Below, in pieces: positions 20,195 through 28,361 of a stretch of DNA of 64,000 nt. The notes beneath the pieces are model-generated. The model saw only the letters and a program-made list of their open reading frames with translations, was not told where the DNA came from and searched no databases. The DNA lies in NCBI RefSeq assembly GCF_000226565.1, contig NC_016041.1, positions 1,550,001 through 1,614,000 of the forward strand, given 5' to 3'. The DNA is from Glaciecola nitratireducens FR1064 (GTDB lineage: Bacteria; Pseudomonadota; Gammaproteobacteria; Enterobacterales; Alteromonadaceae). Each line of letters begins with the position of its first letter. The stretch's first letter is position 1. Both the position numbers and the translations under genes were made by a program.

Positions 20195-20800
20195 TTACAT
20201 ATATTGCGGACCAACACCCACACTCCATAAGATCACAGATGAAGCCATCAGGATCACAAGCAAAACTAGACCACACGTCACTACAGAGCTGCTGTATATA
20301 AAACCTTTCTCTTCAGGAATATGCAGCATAATTGGCACACCTGAATAAAGCAGATACACAGAGTAGGATAGACCCACAAGACCAACGCACATAATGAACC
20401 ATAATTCAGGATAGAATGCGCTAAAGCCAGTCATAAAGATCGGGGTTGCTGTATATGCCGCGAGTTCTAGCGATTGCGTATAAGTAGGAAATGCGTCAAA
20501 CGACTTCGCTAATTCATTGATTATGACTGCTAATGCGATGACGCCAATAATGAGCCCAAAATACATAGCAATCGCCATTTGTATTGCGCTTTGTTGGGTC
20601 AGTTTAATCGTATCAGCGGTTGCTCCTGCACCAATATCCCAACCTAGATGAGCAGAGGCAAAATAAGCCATGCCTGCAGGAATAAGGGCGATTAGCATAA
20701 TATGGCTAAGAGAATAAAAATAAGATTCATGGCGTTTATCAATTGTTTGCCATTCTTCCTTCGGGTGAGTATAAATACCCCATAAATGATTCAAAATCAT
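20195..20800 (-). CDS. Yip1 family membrane protein
   Basis: The 201-residue protein has the Yip1 (formerly DUF1282) start, HLWGIYTHPKEEWQTI, and five hydrophobic segments, the usual bacterial form. Function in bacteria is not established. The gene stands alone, converging on the aminotransferase across the bidirectional terminator. It has no obvious partner. Confidence 0.85.
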   Translation of the reverse strand: MILNHLWGIYTHPKEEWQTIDKRHESYFYSLSHIMLIALIPAGMAYFASAHLGWDIGAGATADTIKLTQQSAIQMAIAMYFGLIIGVIALAVIINELAKSFDAFPTYTQSLELAAYTATPIFMTGFSAFYPELWFIMCVGLVGLSYSVYLLYSGVPIMLHIPEEKGFIYSSSVVTCGLVLLVILMASSVILWSVGVGPQYM

Positions 20801-21101
20801 TGTGACTCCTGCTACAACAAGGTTGCTCTAAATGCTGTTAATGGTCTTGAAGCGCAGCCCACCAATATTTGCGCTAACCGAGTTTACTTTTACATCATTC
20901 TATCGATTGCTAAGATAATATCGTTACGTCAGTAGCGTGTTATCAAAAAGTTACAGATAATATAATTTATTAACAAGTATTTAACAAGACTTTCCTATCA
21001 ATATGGAACTTGTTTTTATACACCCTTGTGATTTAGTTTTTGATTTCTATACAACCGTGCTATTCAACCTTAAGTAAATGAAATCGAAACTAAAACTGCT
21101 G
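20801..21101. other. Intergenic region between divergent Yip1 and LemA-operon genes
   Basis: About 360 bp separate two divergent genes. The stretch is AT-rich and contains no believable gene. The only element I can support is the extended -10 near its right end. Confidence 0.5.
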
Positions 21102-21110
21102 TGGTATAGT
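21102..21110 (+). promoter_or_regulatory. Candidate extended -10 promoter for the LemA pair
   Basis: TGGTATAGT has the TG-N-TATA form of an extended -10 element and lies 55 bp before the first gene of the pair. The -35 is weak, which is common with extended -10 promoters. Confidence 0.45.
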
Positions 21111-21164
21111 TGCATGGTATTTTTTGTTTCGTGATAACAAACAGAACAAGCATCACTGTTAAAT

Positions 21165-22166
21165 ATGGCCGATTTTGTGAGAGGATTAATGCAGCGCACT
21201 TCAAGAAATAAAACCTTAAAAGAGCATTTGGGTGAGCTAAAGGCTCATGCAATAACCGCTAAATCTAAGGATGATATAAATAGAGTCGCGCAGCATATTT
21301 CGCAATTCTCAAAGCGCAGCGCTTACTCATTCAACCACAGTTTAGCGATAGTTGGATTAGGGCTTGCCGTGCTTTCTGTTTTGCTGTCTTTTTGGACGCA
21401 AATGGACCTGTCCTACGACCAGCGTATTTGGATGCGCATTGGCGGCTTTATTGTCGGCGTTGCTTGCATTGCAAATATTTGGATCCGTATAGCTTCCATC
21501 AAAAGTATCGGCGATCAATTATATGTGCGGGCTGTTGCAATCAACGCGGGCATGGAGCGCGATTACGCCTTCAATGGTAAAAGCTACTGGCAAGAATTAA
21601 AAACGATATTTCCGTTGTTCAACTGTGGTGATGAAAGCCAAAGTATTACTAAACGTTATCTATGTGGCGTCGATTCAACGCCTCTAACTCTTTTTGAGTT
21701 TAAATATGTGAATGTCTCGACACAGCATACAACCGACAGTAATGGCAATTCAAGAACATCGAAAACAAGAAGTACGCACTACAAATATGGCATGCTGGTG
21801 CAGTTTATTGATTTTAACTATTTATCACTTAATGCAAAACGCTTTGAGACGAAGTGGGATTCCGCAAGTAGGGCGTTTAATAAGTTGTATAAAGTACGAT
21901 GTGCTAGTGAAATTCAAGCGGCTAAATTCTTCGATCCGAAAGTGGTGTTAGCTTTCACCGACAAATATAATTTTATTAAATCAATGGATGTAAATACTCA
22001 ATCTGTGGCTTGTTTTGAACTACCAAAAGACGTTTTTCCAACCCAAGTAAAAAAGCCTTCTTTGCGCAAGCCGGAAGATTTTGTGAAACAATTACAGCAG
22101 CCTGCACGAATTCCTTTGTTGGAAGACGCTAAAAGGTTGATTCAGTTTATTAACGAGAACAAATAG
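21165..22166 (+). CDS. Membrane protein paired with LemA (DUF3137-like)
   Basis: The 333-residue protein has a polar N-terminal helix region (about 1-60), two hydrophobic segments (SLAIVGLGLAVLSVLLSFW and IGGFIVGVACIANIWIRIA) and a large soluble C-terminal part. The general layout matches the DUF3137 proteins that often accompany LemA, but I recognise it by architecture and context rather than by a strong motif. A Ser/Thr-rich stretch near residues 183-205 is probably a loop. lemA starts 9 bp downstream, so the two are one operon. Confidence 0.7.
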   Translation: MADFVRGLMQRTSRNKTLKEHLGELKAHAITAKSKDDINRVAQHISQFSKRSAYSFNHSLAIVGLGLAVLSVLLSFWTQMDLSYDQRIWMRIGGFIVGVACIANIWIRIASIKSIGDQLYVRAVAINAGMERDYAFNGKSYWQELKTIFPLFNCGDESQSITKRYLCGVDSTPLTLFEFKYVNVSTQHTTDSNGNSRTSKTRSTHYKYGMLVQFIDFNYLSLNAKRFETKWDSASRAFNKLYKVRCASEIQAAKFFDPKVVLAFTDKYNFIKSMDVNTQSVACFELPKDVFPTQVKKPSLRKPEDFVKQLQQPARIPLLEDAKRLIQFINENK

Positions 22167-22174
22167 GATTTTAT

Positions 22175-22735
22175 ATGATTACTCTACTAGTCGTTGCCGC
22201 TGTCATCATCATCGGTATTATTATTTTATACAACCAAATTGTCGGTAATTTGAATAGAGCGAAACGCGCTTGGTCTGACGTGATCACTTATGAAAAACTA
22301 AAACAGGATGTTATTCCGCAACTAACGAAATTGACGGACAATTTTAAAGAATTTGAAAGCGACTTCATAGAGAAAGTGACTGCACTAAGAGAGTCTATTT
22401 CTGTTTTAGACAAAGATGACATTGACGTAAAAGCATTGGCAAATGTTGAGACCAAATCGAAGGCTGTCTTCTCCTCATTCAAGGCAACTGCAGAGAACTA
22501 TCCGGAACTTGGCTCTACCAAGATTGTTCAGGATTTGATGGACGAAATTAGCGATAAAAATGAAAACGTGGCGGCGGCAATTACGATTTATAATCGCAGC
22601 GTTGAGCATTTCAATAACTCCATTGAAATGGTCCCATATAATGTAGTGAATAGCTTGTTTGCGAGAAAACAGCAGCTTGACAATTTTCATCAATCGGGCA
22701 CGGTTGAATCGTATGATTATAAGCCTAACTTTTAA
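22175..22735 (+). CDS. lemA: LemA family protein
   Basis: The 186-residue protein has the LemA form: a short N-terminal membrane anchor (LLVVAAVIIIGIIILYNQIV) then a helical domain with VGNLNRAKRAWSDV and a C-terminal IEMVPYNVVNSLFARK segment. The usual LemA central motif LYPELKAN appears as NYPELGSTK. Function in bacteria is poorly known; an envelope role has been proposed. It is co-transcribed with the membrane protein upstream. Confidence 0.88.
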   Translation: MITLLVVAAVIIIGIIILYNQIVGNLNRAKRAWSDVITYEKLKQDVIPQLTKLTDNFKEFESDFIEKVTALRESISVLDKDDIDVKALANVETKSKAVFSSFKATAENYPELGSTKIVQDLMDEISDKNENVAAAITIYNRSVEHFNNSIEMVPYNVVNSLFARKQQLDNFHQSGTVESYDYKPNF

Positions 22736-22789
22736 AGTGTATTAGAAATACAAAACCTCTGATGGACTAAAACAAAGTGATAGACATAA

Positions 22790-23350
22790 ATGATTGAAAT
22801 GAGCGAAAAGCAAAAGATGTTGGCGGGAGAGGCTTATTTCCCTAGTAATAAGCAACTGCAGGCCGATCGACTGAACGCTAAAACGGTTTGCCATCAGTTT
22901 AATCAACTTTCACCTAATGACTACAAACAGGGAATGAAGCTGCTAAAGGGTCTGTTTGGCAGCACTCAATCGTTTTGGATTGAGCCTCACTTTTACTGCG
23001 ACTATGGCTACAATATTCACTTGGGTAAGCAGTTTTATGCTAATCACGGCTGCGTTATTCTTGATGGCGCATTGGTCACAATTGGCGATGACGTCATGCT
23101 CGGGCCGGGTGTCTTAATATCAACCGCGACGCACCCTTTAAACGCCGAAAAGCGCAAAAAAGGCATTGAAAGCGCGCATTCAATTACCATCGGTAACGGG
23201 GTTTGGATAGGTATGGGCGCAAAGATATTGCCAGGAGTAACAATTGGCGACAATGCAGTTATCGCGGCAGGGGCTGTGGTTAACAAAAATGTTTTAGCAA
23301 ACACTGTCGTAGGTGGTGTTCCCGCTACTTTTATAAAACAAATATTGTAG
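22790..23350 (+). CDS. maa: Maltose/galactoside-type sugar O-acetyltransferase
   Basis: The 186-residue protein belongs to the left-handed beta-helix acetyltransferases. The N-terminal Mac domain starts EKQKMLAGEAYFPSNKQL, and the hexapeptide-repeat part has WIEPHFYCDYGYNIHLG, the catalytic histidine in STATHPL, and GNGVWIGMGAKILPGVTIGD. It would acetylate a sugar hydroxyl from acetyl-CoA in the cytosol. The acceptor sugar is unknown. ATG at 22790 was kept; a second ATG three codons later is also possible. Confidence 0.9.
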   Translation: MIEMSEKQKMLAGEAYFPSNKQLQADRLNAKTVCHQFNQLSPNDYKQGMKLLKGLFGSTQSFWIEPHFYCDYGYNIHLGKQFYANHGCVILDGALVTIGDDVMLGPGVLISTATHPLNAEKRKKGIESAHSITIGNGVWIGMGAKILPGVTIGDNAVIAAGAVVNKNVLANTVVGGVPATFIKQIL

Positions 23351-23406
23351 AGTTACAAAAAAGAATCGTCCTCGACAATTGCTATTGTTTTAACTCCCAC
23401 CGTCTT

Positions 23407-23422
23407 TACTGCGCAGGCAGTA
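23407..23422. repeat. Short perfect hairpin
   Basis: TACTGC and GCAGTA flank a GCAG loop. A second small hairpin, CTCGC/GCGAG with a CTTC loop, lies at 23491-23504, directly before the 24-bp repeat array. Neither is followed by a T-run. The region between maa and the RND operon is otherwise without a gene. Confidence 0.4.
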
Positions 23423-23507
23423 ACCTCCTAATCATAATGGCAAGCTAATAAATGCTGCAGTATGATGTTTTTCGTGTAATGTTGGAGGTACTCGCCTTCG
23501 CGAGCAT

Positions 23508-23671
23508 GACCTAGGTTGTGTTGATCACTTTGACCTAGGTTGTATTGACTACCGTGACCTAGCTTGTATTGACTACCGTGACCTAGCTTGTATTGACTAC
23601 TGTGACCTAGCTTGTATTGACAACCCTGACCTAGCTTGTATTGACAACCCTGACCTAGTTTGTATCAACCT
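23508..23671. repeat. Tandem array of seven 24-bp units
   Basis: GACCTAG starts a new unit exactly every 24 bp, at 23508, 23532, 23556, 23580, 23604, 23628 and 23652. Each unit continues with TTGTATTGAC or a close variant. The first two units carry CCTAGG, most of the later ones CCTAGC, and the ends TACCGT change to AACCCT in the last full units, so copies have drifted in order. The array ends 200 bp before the RND fusion-protein gene. One frame is open because 24 is a multiple of three, but no start codon leads into it, so I treat the array as non-coding. Confidence 0.93.
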
Positions 23672-23871
23672 CATAAACTCATATTTCACTTTTTTGCAAA
23701 ACTAAACCAAGTATTAGCAAAATTCGCCATATTTTGTGGTCAAAATCCTATTTTTTCAATCTGACTATTCTTAAATTGTTGATTTTCAATGTTTTTTATA
23801 TCTGGCACAGTCAATGCAAACTTTGGCGTAGATGATTAATTAAAACAACAAGTTCGCTCAAGGATCTGACT

Positions 23872-24987
23872 ATGAATGCCCCAACTTCTCTAATTACAAA
23901 CAGAGTGATTACCAAAAAATTCAAACTAGCAGCACTCGCTTCCCTTCTAAGTATCGTCGTTTTGATTAACGGATGTGGGCAGGCGGGAGCAACGAAAACA
24001 GAAGGTGAGATTGCTGAGGATGAGGCAGTCCAAGTGATTCCCATTCCTGTTGAGGTTAGCGCCGTGCATAAAGGCAGTATTTCTTCAAACTACACCACCA
24101 CTGCCGTGTTAGAAGCGAAAGAAGAAGCATTTGTTGTAGGCAGAGCGTCAGGCATTATCGAGGAAATACTGGTTGAAGAAGGTGATTACGTAGAAAAAGG
24201 CCAAGTGTTGGCCAAGCTTGAGCCAGAAAGATATGAACTCAATTTGAGACGCGCACAAGCAGACATGACCGGTATAGAAAAAGAGCTATCAAAAATCAAC
24301 AAAGTGTACGATAAGAAATTAGTGAGTGACGACACTTACGATAAAATTACCGCGCAATATGAATCAGCAAAGGCAACTCTCGCGCTTGCAACATTAGACT
24401 TAAAAGAAGCTACCATTGTTGCGCCTATTAGCGGGTTTATTGCAGAACGAAATGCAAAAGTAGGCAACCTTACCGAATCCTTTCAACGCGAAAGAATGTT
24501 TCACATCGTTCAACAAAAAGAGCTTTATGGCATTGTGTATTTACCTGAAAAAGAATTATCAAAAGTACATGAAAATCAAAAAGCTCGACTTCTTGTTAAC
24601 GCGTTGAACGATGCACCAATAAATGCATTTGTTGAGCGAATTAGCCCGGTGATAGATCCGAAAACAGGTACGTTCAAAGTCACCTTACGAGTACCGAACG
24701 AAGACAACAAACTCATGTCCGGCATGTTTACACAGGTAAGCCTAAACTACGATACCCGTGAGAATGCTACCTTGTTACCAAGAAAGGCCATGCTGGCTTT
24801 AGATGATAAGGTGAATGTATTTGTTGTTGATGACCAGGGCATTGCGAAAAAAGTAGCGATTAAAACTGGTTATCAAGAAGGCAACTATATTGAAGTGACA
24901 GAAGGTTTGTTGGGTGATGAAAGAGTTGTCATCACCGGCCATCAAAATCTAAAAGACAACGCTGTTGTCGACATCGTTAACGGTTAA
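23872..24987 (+). CDS. RND efflux periplasmic adaptor (membrane fusion protein)
   Basis: The 371-residue protein is an HlyD/AcrA-type adaptor joining an RND pump to an outer-membrane channel. It has an N-terminal hydrophobic signal ending in VLINGCG, a probable lipobox with Cys35. A lipoyl half-motif ASGIIEEILVEEGDYVEKGQ is followed by a short alpha-hairpin, the second half IVAPISGFIAERNAKVGN, and the beta-barrel. The N-terminus is longer than usual for a lipoprotein signal (about 34 residues). It starts the operon, 14 bp before the first permease. No outer-membrane channel gene follows, so TolC or another unlinked channel is implied. Confidence 0.93.
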   Translation: MNAPTSLITNRVITKKFKLAALASLLSIVVLINGCGQAGATKTEGEIAEDEAVQVIPIPVEVSAVHKGSISSNYTTTAVLEAKEEAFVVGRASGIIEEILVEEGDYVEKGQVLAKLEPERYELNLRRAQADMTGIEKELSKINKVYDKKLVSDDTYDKITAQYESAKATLALATLDLKEATIVAPISGFIAERNAKVGNLTESFQRERMFHIVQQKELYGIVYLPEKELSKVHENQKARLLVNALNDAPINAFVERISPVIDPKTGTFKVTLRVPNEDNKLMSGMFTQVSLNYDTRENATLLPRKAMLALDDKVNVFVVDDQGIAKKVAIKTGYQEGNYIEVTEGLLGDERVVITGHQNLKDNAVVDIVNG

Positions 24988-25001
24988 TTGAGGGAAACAT
25001 C

Positions 25002-28000
25002 ATGAGCTTAATTAATGTTGCCGTGAAGCGACCGGTCACCGTGTGGATGTTTACTTTGGCAGTATTGCTGTTCGGCTTTGTTTCACTGTCTCGTCTATCC
25101 ATTAACTTACTGCCTGAACTGTCTTATCCAACCCTCACTATCCGGACAGATTACATCGGTGCTGCACCAAGTGAGGTGGAGCAACTTGTAACCAAACCTA
25201 TCGAAGAAGTAGTGGGCGTCGTGAAGGGCGTTCGCAAAGTGGTTTCTGCATCAAAAGCAGAGCAGTCCGACGTTGTGCTTGAGTTCGAATGGGGCACAGA
25301 AATGGGTTTAGCCAGTTTAGAAGTTCGCGAAAAGCTAGACGTTCTATTCTTGCCACTAGATGTAAAACGTTCATTGCTACTGCGTTTCAACCCAAGCCTC
25401 GACCCCGTCATGCGCTTTGGTTTAGGAGCGGTAAGTGCTGCACCAACATCTGAAAATACGCAGCTTAGAACCGCAGTTACTATGGACACTAACGCCACCA
25501 AACGTATTCGAATCTATGCTGAAGAAGAAATAAAACGCAAGCTAGAGTCGATTGAAGGTGTTGCGTCGGTGCGCATTGGCGGTGGCCTGGAAAACGAAGT
25601 ACAGGTACTCATTGACCAACAAAGAACGAGTCAGCTTAACATCTCTCTGAGTGATATTATTCAACGCCTAAAAGACGAGAATGTGAATGCATCCGGAGGC
25701 CGTGTTGAAGATGGTTCGCAAGAATATCTGGTGCGCACCATTAATCAGTTTGAAAGCCTCGACGATATGCGCAATCTCTATATCGCAACGCGAGAGGGTC
25801 GGTTCATCAAGTTAAAAGACGTAGCCGAAGTAGTCGACTCATATAAAGAACGAGATTCAATTACACGTTTCAACGGCTTTGAAGGTGTTGAAATTGCCAT
25901 TTATAAAGAAGGCGATGCCAACACCGTTGATGTAGCTAACGCGGTTACTGAGCGCTTAGAGCGCATTCGCGGCAGTTTGCCTGAAAACTATGAATTGCAA
26001 AAGGTTTATGACCAATCAGAGTTTATTTCTAGTGCGATTGATGAAGTGAAATCAGCTGCGCTAATCGGTGGTGTGCTAGCGATGTTCATCTTGTATTTTT
26101 TCCTCAAAAATATTTGGCCTACGCTCATTATTTCCATTTCTATTCCGGTTTCTATTATTGCTACCTTTAACCTAATGAATAGCTATGACATCAGTTTAAA
26201 TATTATGAGCTTGGGCGGTATTGCATTAGCGATCGGTTTGTTGGTAGATAACAGCATTGTGGTGTTAGAAAATATAGACCGCCACAAGAAAAACAAAGTC
26301 AATGCGCTGGAAGCCGCCGCCAAAGGTACGTCAGAAGTGTCGATGGCAATCGTTGCATCAACCCTGACGACAATGGCAGTCTTCTTTCCTCTGGTTTTTG
26401 TAGAAGGTATTGCAGGTCAATTGTTTAGTGATCAGGCCTTAACCGTAACCTTTGCGCTACTCGTATCCCTTATTGTTGCTCTCACGCTGATCCCTATGTT
26501 GGCAGCGCGCGATAAATCTAATGTCACAGTTGCAGCAGAAAAGGCTGATCTTGATTTAGGACCGCGTTCCGCTAAGGGCAAACCGTCTGGCAAAGTCGCA
26601 CGTTTTTTCTGGTATTTAGCTGCTCCTTTACGCTGGTTGTTTAAAACGATTTTTTATTTTATACCCGCTTTTGTAGTTGGTTTAATGGTGTCATTATTTC
26701 GCATTCTAAGTGTTGCTTTGAGTTGGTTATTTAAACCTGCGCTTTGGGTGTTCGATAAGATATATGATGCATTATCTGCCACCTATTTTAAATTGTTAGA
26801 TTGGGCTATGCAGGCGCGCCTCTTGGTTTTTGCTTTTATTATTTCGGTCTCGCTATTGTCGATGCTGCTTATTCCAAAGCTGGGTGTCGAGTTAATACCG
26901 CCTATGTCACAGGGCGAGTTTGATGTCGAAATTACCTTACCGAGTGGTTCAAGACTTGAAAATACCGATAAAACACTTTCTGAATTAGCCACTTATACTC
27001 AGCAGCAAGAAGGCGTTGAACGCACTTATTCATTAGCGGGTACAGGCAGTTTAATGAACGCTTCACCAGCACAGGGTGGCGACAACTGGGGTAAATTGAA
27101 CGTGGTAATGGCGGATACTGCTAGTGTTGCACAAGAGCAGGCGGTTATTGAGGCTATGCGCGCTTACTTGAGAAATCAGGCAGGTGTAAAAAGTAAGTTT
27201 GGTACTCCTGAGTTCTTCAGTTTTTCTACGCCGTTAGAGATCGAAATTATTGGCTATGACTTAGCGAATTTGAAGCGTTACGGCGACGTGCTCGCTGATG
27301 AACTAGGAAAGAATACACGATTTGCCGATATCAAAAGCTCTTTGCAAGCAGGCAACCCTGAGTTAAAAATTAACTTTGATCATTCGAAGTTAGCGCAATT
27401 GGGCTTAAATGCACCGAATGTCTCAAGCTTGATTGCAGCGAAAGTAGGGGGAGAAATCGCGAGCAAATTTAGCGTCGATGACCGCAAAGTTGATATTTTA
27501 GTGCGAAATCAAGAGCAGCAGCGTAATTCAATTCGCGATATTGGACAAATTATTGTTAATCCAGGTGCTTCGCCAGCCATTCCTTTATCTGCTGTGGCAG
27601 AAATTGAAATGTCTGTGGGCCCAAGTGAAATTAGCCGTGTTGACCAGCAGCGCGTGGTCTTAATTTCAGCCAACCTCGCTTATGGTGACCTCGGCGCAGC
27701 CGTTATTGATGCGCAGCAAGCGATTGACAACATCCAACTGCCTATGAGTCTGCAGGCGAATGTAGCAGGGCAGAGCGAAGAAATGAAAGCCAGCTTTGAG
27801 TCGCTTTATTTAGCGTTAGCTCTGGCAGTATTTATGGTGTATATCGTGATGGCTTCTCAATTTGAATCGTTTCTGCATCCCTTCTTAATTTTGTTTACGG
27901 TACCGATGGCCTGCGCGGGGTCCATTTATGGCTTAGTGCTCACCGGTACTAATGTCAGTGTTGTGGTATTTATCGGCTTAATAATGTTGGCAGGGATTGT

Positions 28001-28361
28001 CGTCAATAATGCGATTGTGTTGATTGATCGAATTAATCAGCTACGCGAAAGTGGCGTTGAAAAAGGAAAAGCGATAATTGAAGCTGCGCAAAGTCGACTG
28101 CGCCCCATTTTAATGACGACCTTAACCACCGTATTGGGCTTGCTCCCTATGGCGATTGGTTTGGGCGAAGGTTCTGAAATTAGAACACCGATGGCAGTAA
28201 CGGTGATCTTTGGATTGTTATTTGCGTCATTACTAACCCTGTTCCTTATCCCTGTGCTTTACAGCTTGTTTGACCGTAAGCAGTTTAAATCTGTTGAGGT
28301 TCCTACTCCTGTTGGCAATTCGGCATCAGGTAACGCAACTGAGGAGCCTAGCCATGGATAA
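25002..28361 (+). CDS. RND efflux permease 1 (HAE-type, with a membrane-rich insert)
   Basis: The 1119-residue protein is a proton-driven RND pump of the AcrB/MexB/OqxB class. It starts VAVKRPVTVWMFTLAVLLFG and has the transmembrane-4 motif AIGLLVDNSIVVLENIDRH, where AcrB has two adjacent Asp; here it is Asp-Asn, which is common outside the AcrB clade. It is about 70-80 residues longer than usual. The extra length lies between the two membrane halves, about residues 503-598 (26510-26795). It contains a basic Gly/Lys stretch and then two or more extra hydrophobic segments (FYFIPAFVVGLMVSLF, ILSVALSWLFKPALW). Substrates are unknown. Confidence 0.93.
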   Translation: MSLINVAVKRPVTVWMFTLAVLLFGFVSLSRLSINLLPELSYPTLTIRTDYIGAAPSEVEQLVTKPIEEVVGVVKGVRKVVSASKAEQSDVVLEFEWGTEMGLASLEVREKLDVLFLPLDVKRSLLLRFNPSLDPVMRFGLGAVSAAPTSENTQLRTAVTMDTNATKRIRIYAEEEIKRKLESIEGVASVRIGGGLENEVQVLIDQQRTSQLNISLSDIIQRLKDENVNASGGRVEDGSQEYLVRTINQFESLDDMRNLYIATREGRFIKLKDVAEVVDSYKERDSITRFNGFEGVEIAIYKEGDANTVDVANAVTERLERIRGSLPENYELQKVYDQSEFISSAIDEVKSAALIGGVLAMFILYFFLKNIWPTLIISISIPVSIIATFNLMNSYDISLNIMSLGGIALAIGLLVDNSIVVLENIDRHKKNKVNALEAAAKGTSEVSMAIVASTLTTMAVFFPLVFVEGIAGQLFSDQALTVTFALLVSLIVALTLIPMLAARDKSNVTVAAEKADLDLGPRSAKGKPSGKVARFFWYLAAPLRWLFKTIFYFIPAFVVGLMVSLFRILSVALSWLFKPALWVFDKIYDALSATYFKLLDWAMQARLLVFAFIISVSLLSMLLIPKLGVELIPPMSQGEFDVEITLPSGSRLENTDKTLSELATYTQQQEGVERTYSLAGTGSLMNASPAQGGDNWGKLNVVMADTASVAQEQAVIEAMRAYLRNQAGVKSKFGTPEFFSFSTPLEIEIIGYDLANLKRYGDVLADELGKNTRFADIKSSLQAGNPELKINFDHSKLAQLGLNAPNVSSLIAAKVGGEIASKFSVDDRKVDILVRNQEQQRNSIRDIGQIIVNPGASPAIPLSAVAEIEMSVGPSEISRVDQQRVVLISANLAYGDLGAAVIDAQQAIDNIQLPMSLQANVAGQSEEMKASFESLYLALALAVFMVYIVMASQFESFLHPFLILFTVPMACAGSIYGLVLTGTNVSVVVFIGLIMLAGIVVNNAIVLIDRINQLRESGVEKGKAIIEAAQSRLRPILMTTLTTVLGLLPMAIGLGEGSEIRTPMAVTVIFGLLFASLLTLFLIPVLYSLFDRKQFKSVEVPTPVGNSASGNATEEPSHG

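Noticed and set aside
23508-23671. CRISPR array
   Set aside because: Units are joined head to tail with no variable spacers and no cas genes are present.
23480-23680. Repeat protein encoded by the 24-bp array (8-residue repeats such as DLACIDYR)
   Set aside because: The frame is open only because the unit is a multiple of three; no start codon or ribosome site leads into it.
28270-28353. Earlier TTG start for RND permease 2
   Set aside because: It lies within permease 1 and adds residues not found in RND permeases; the ATG at 28354 has GAGGA before it.
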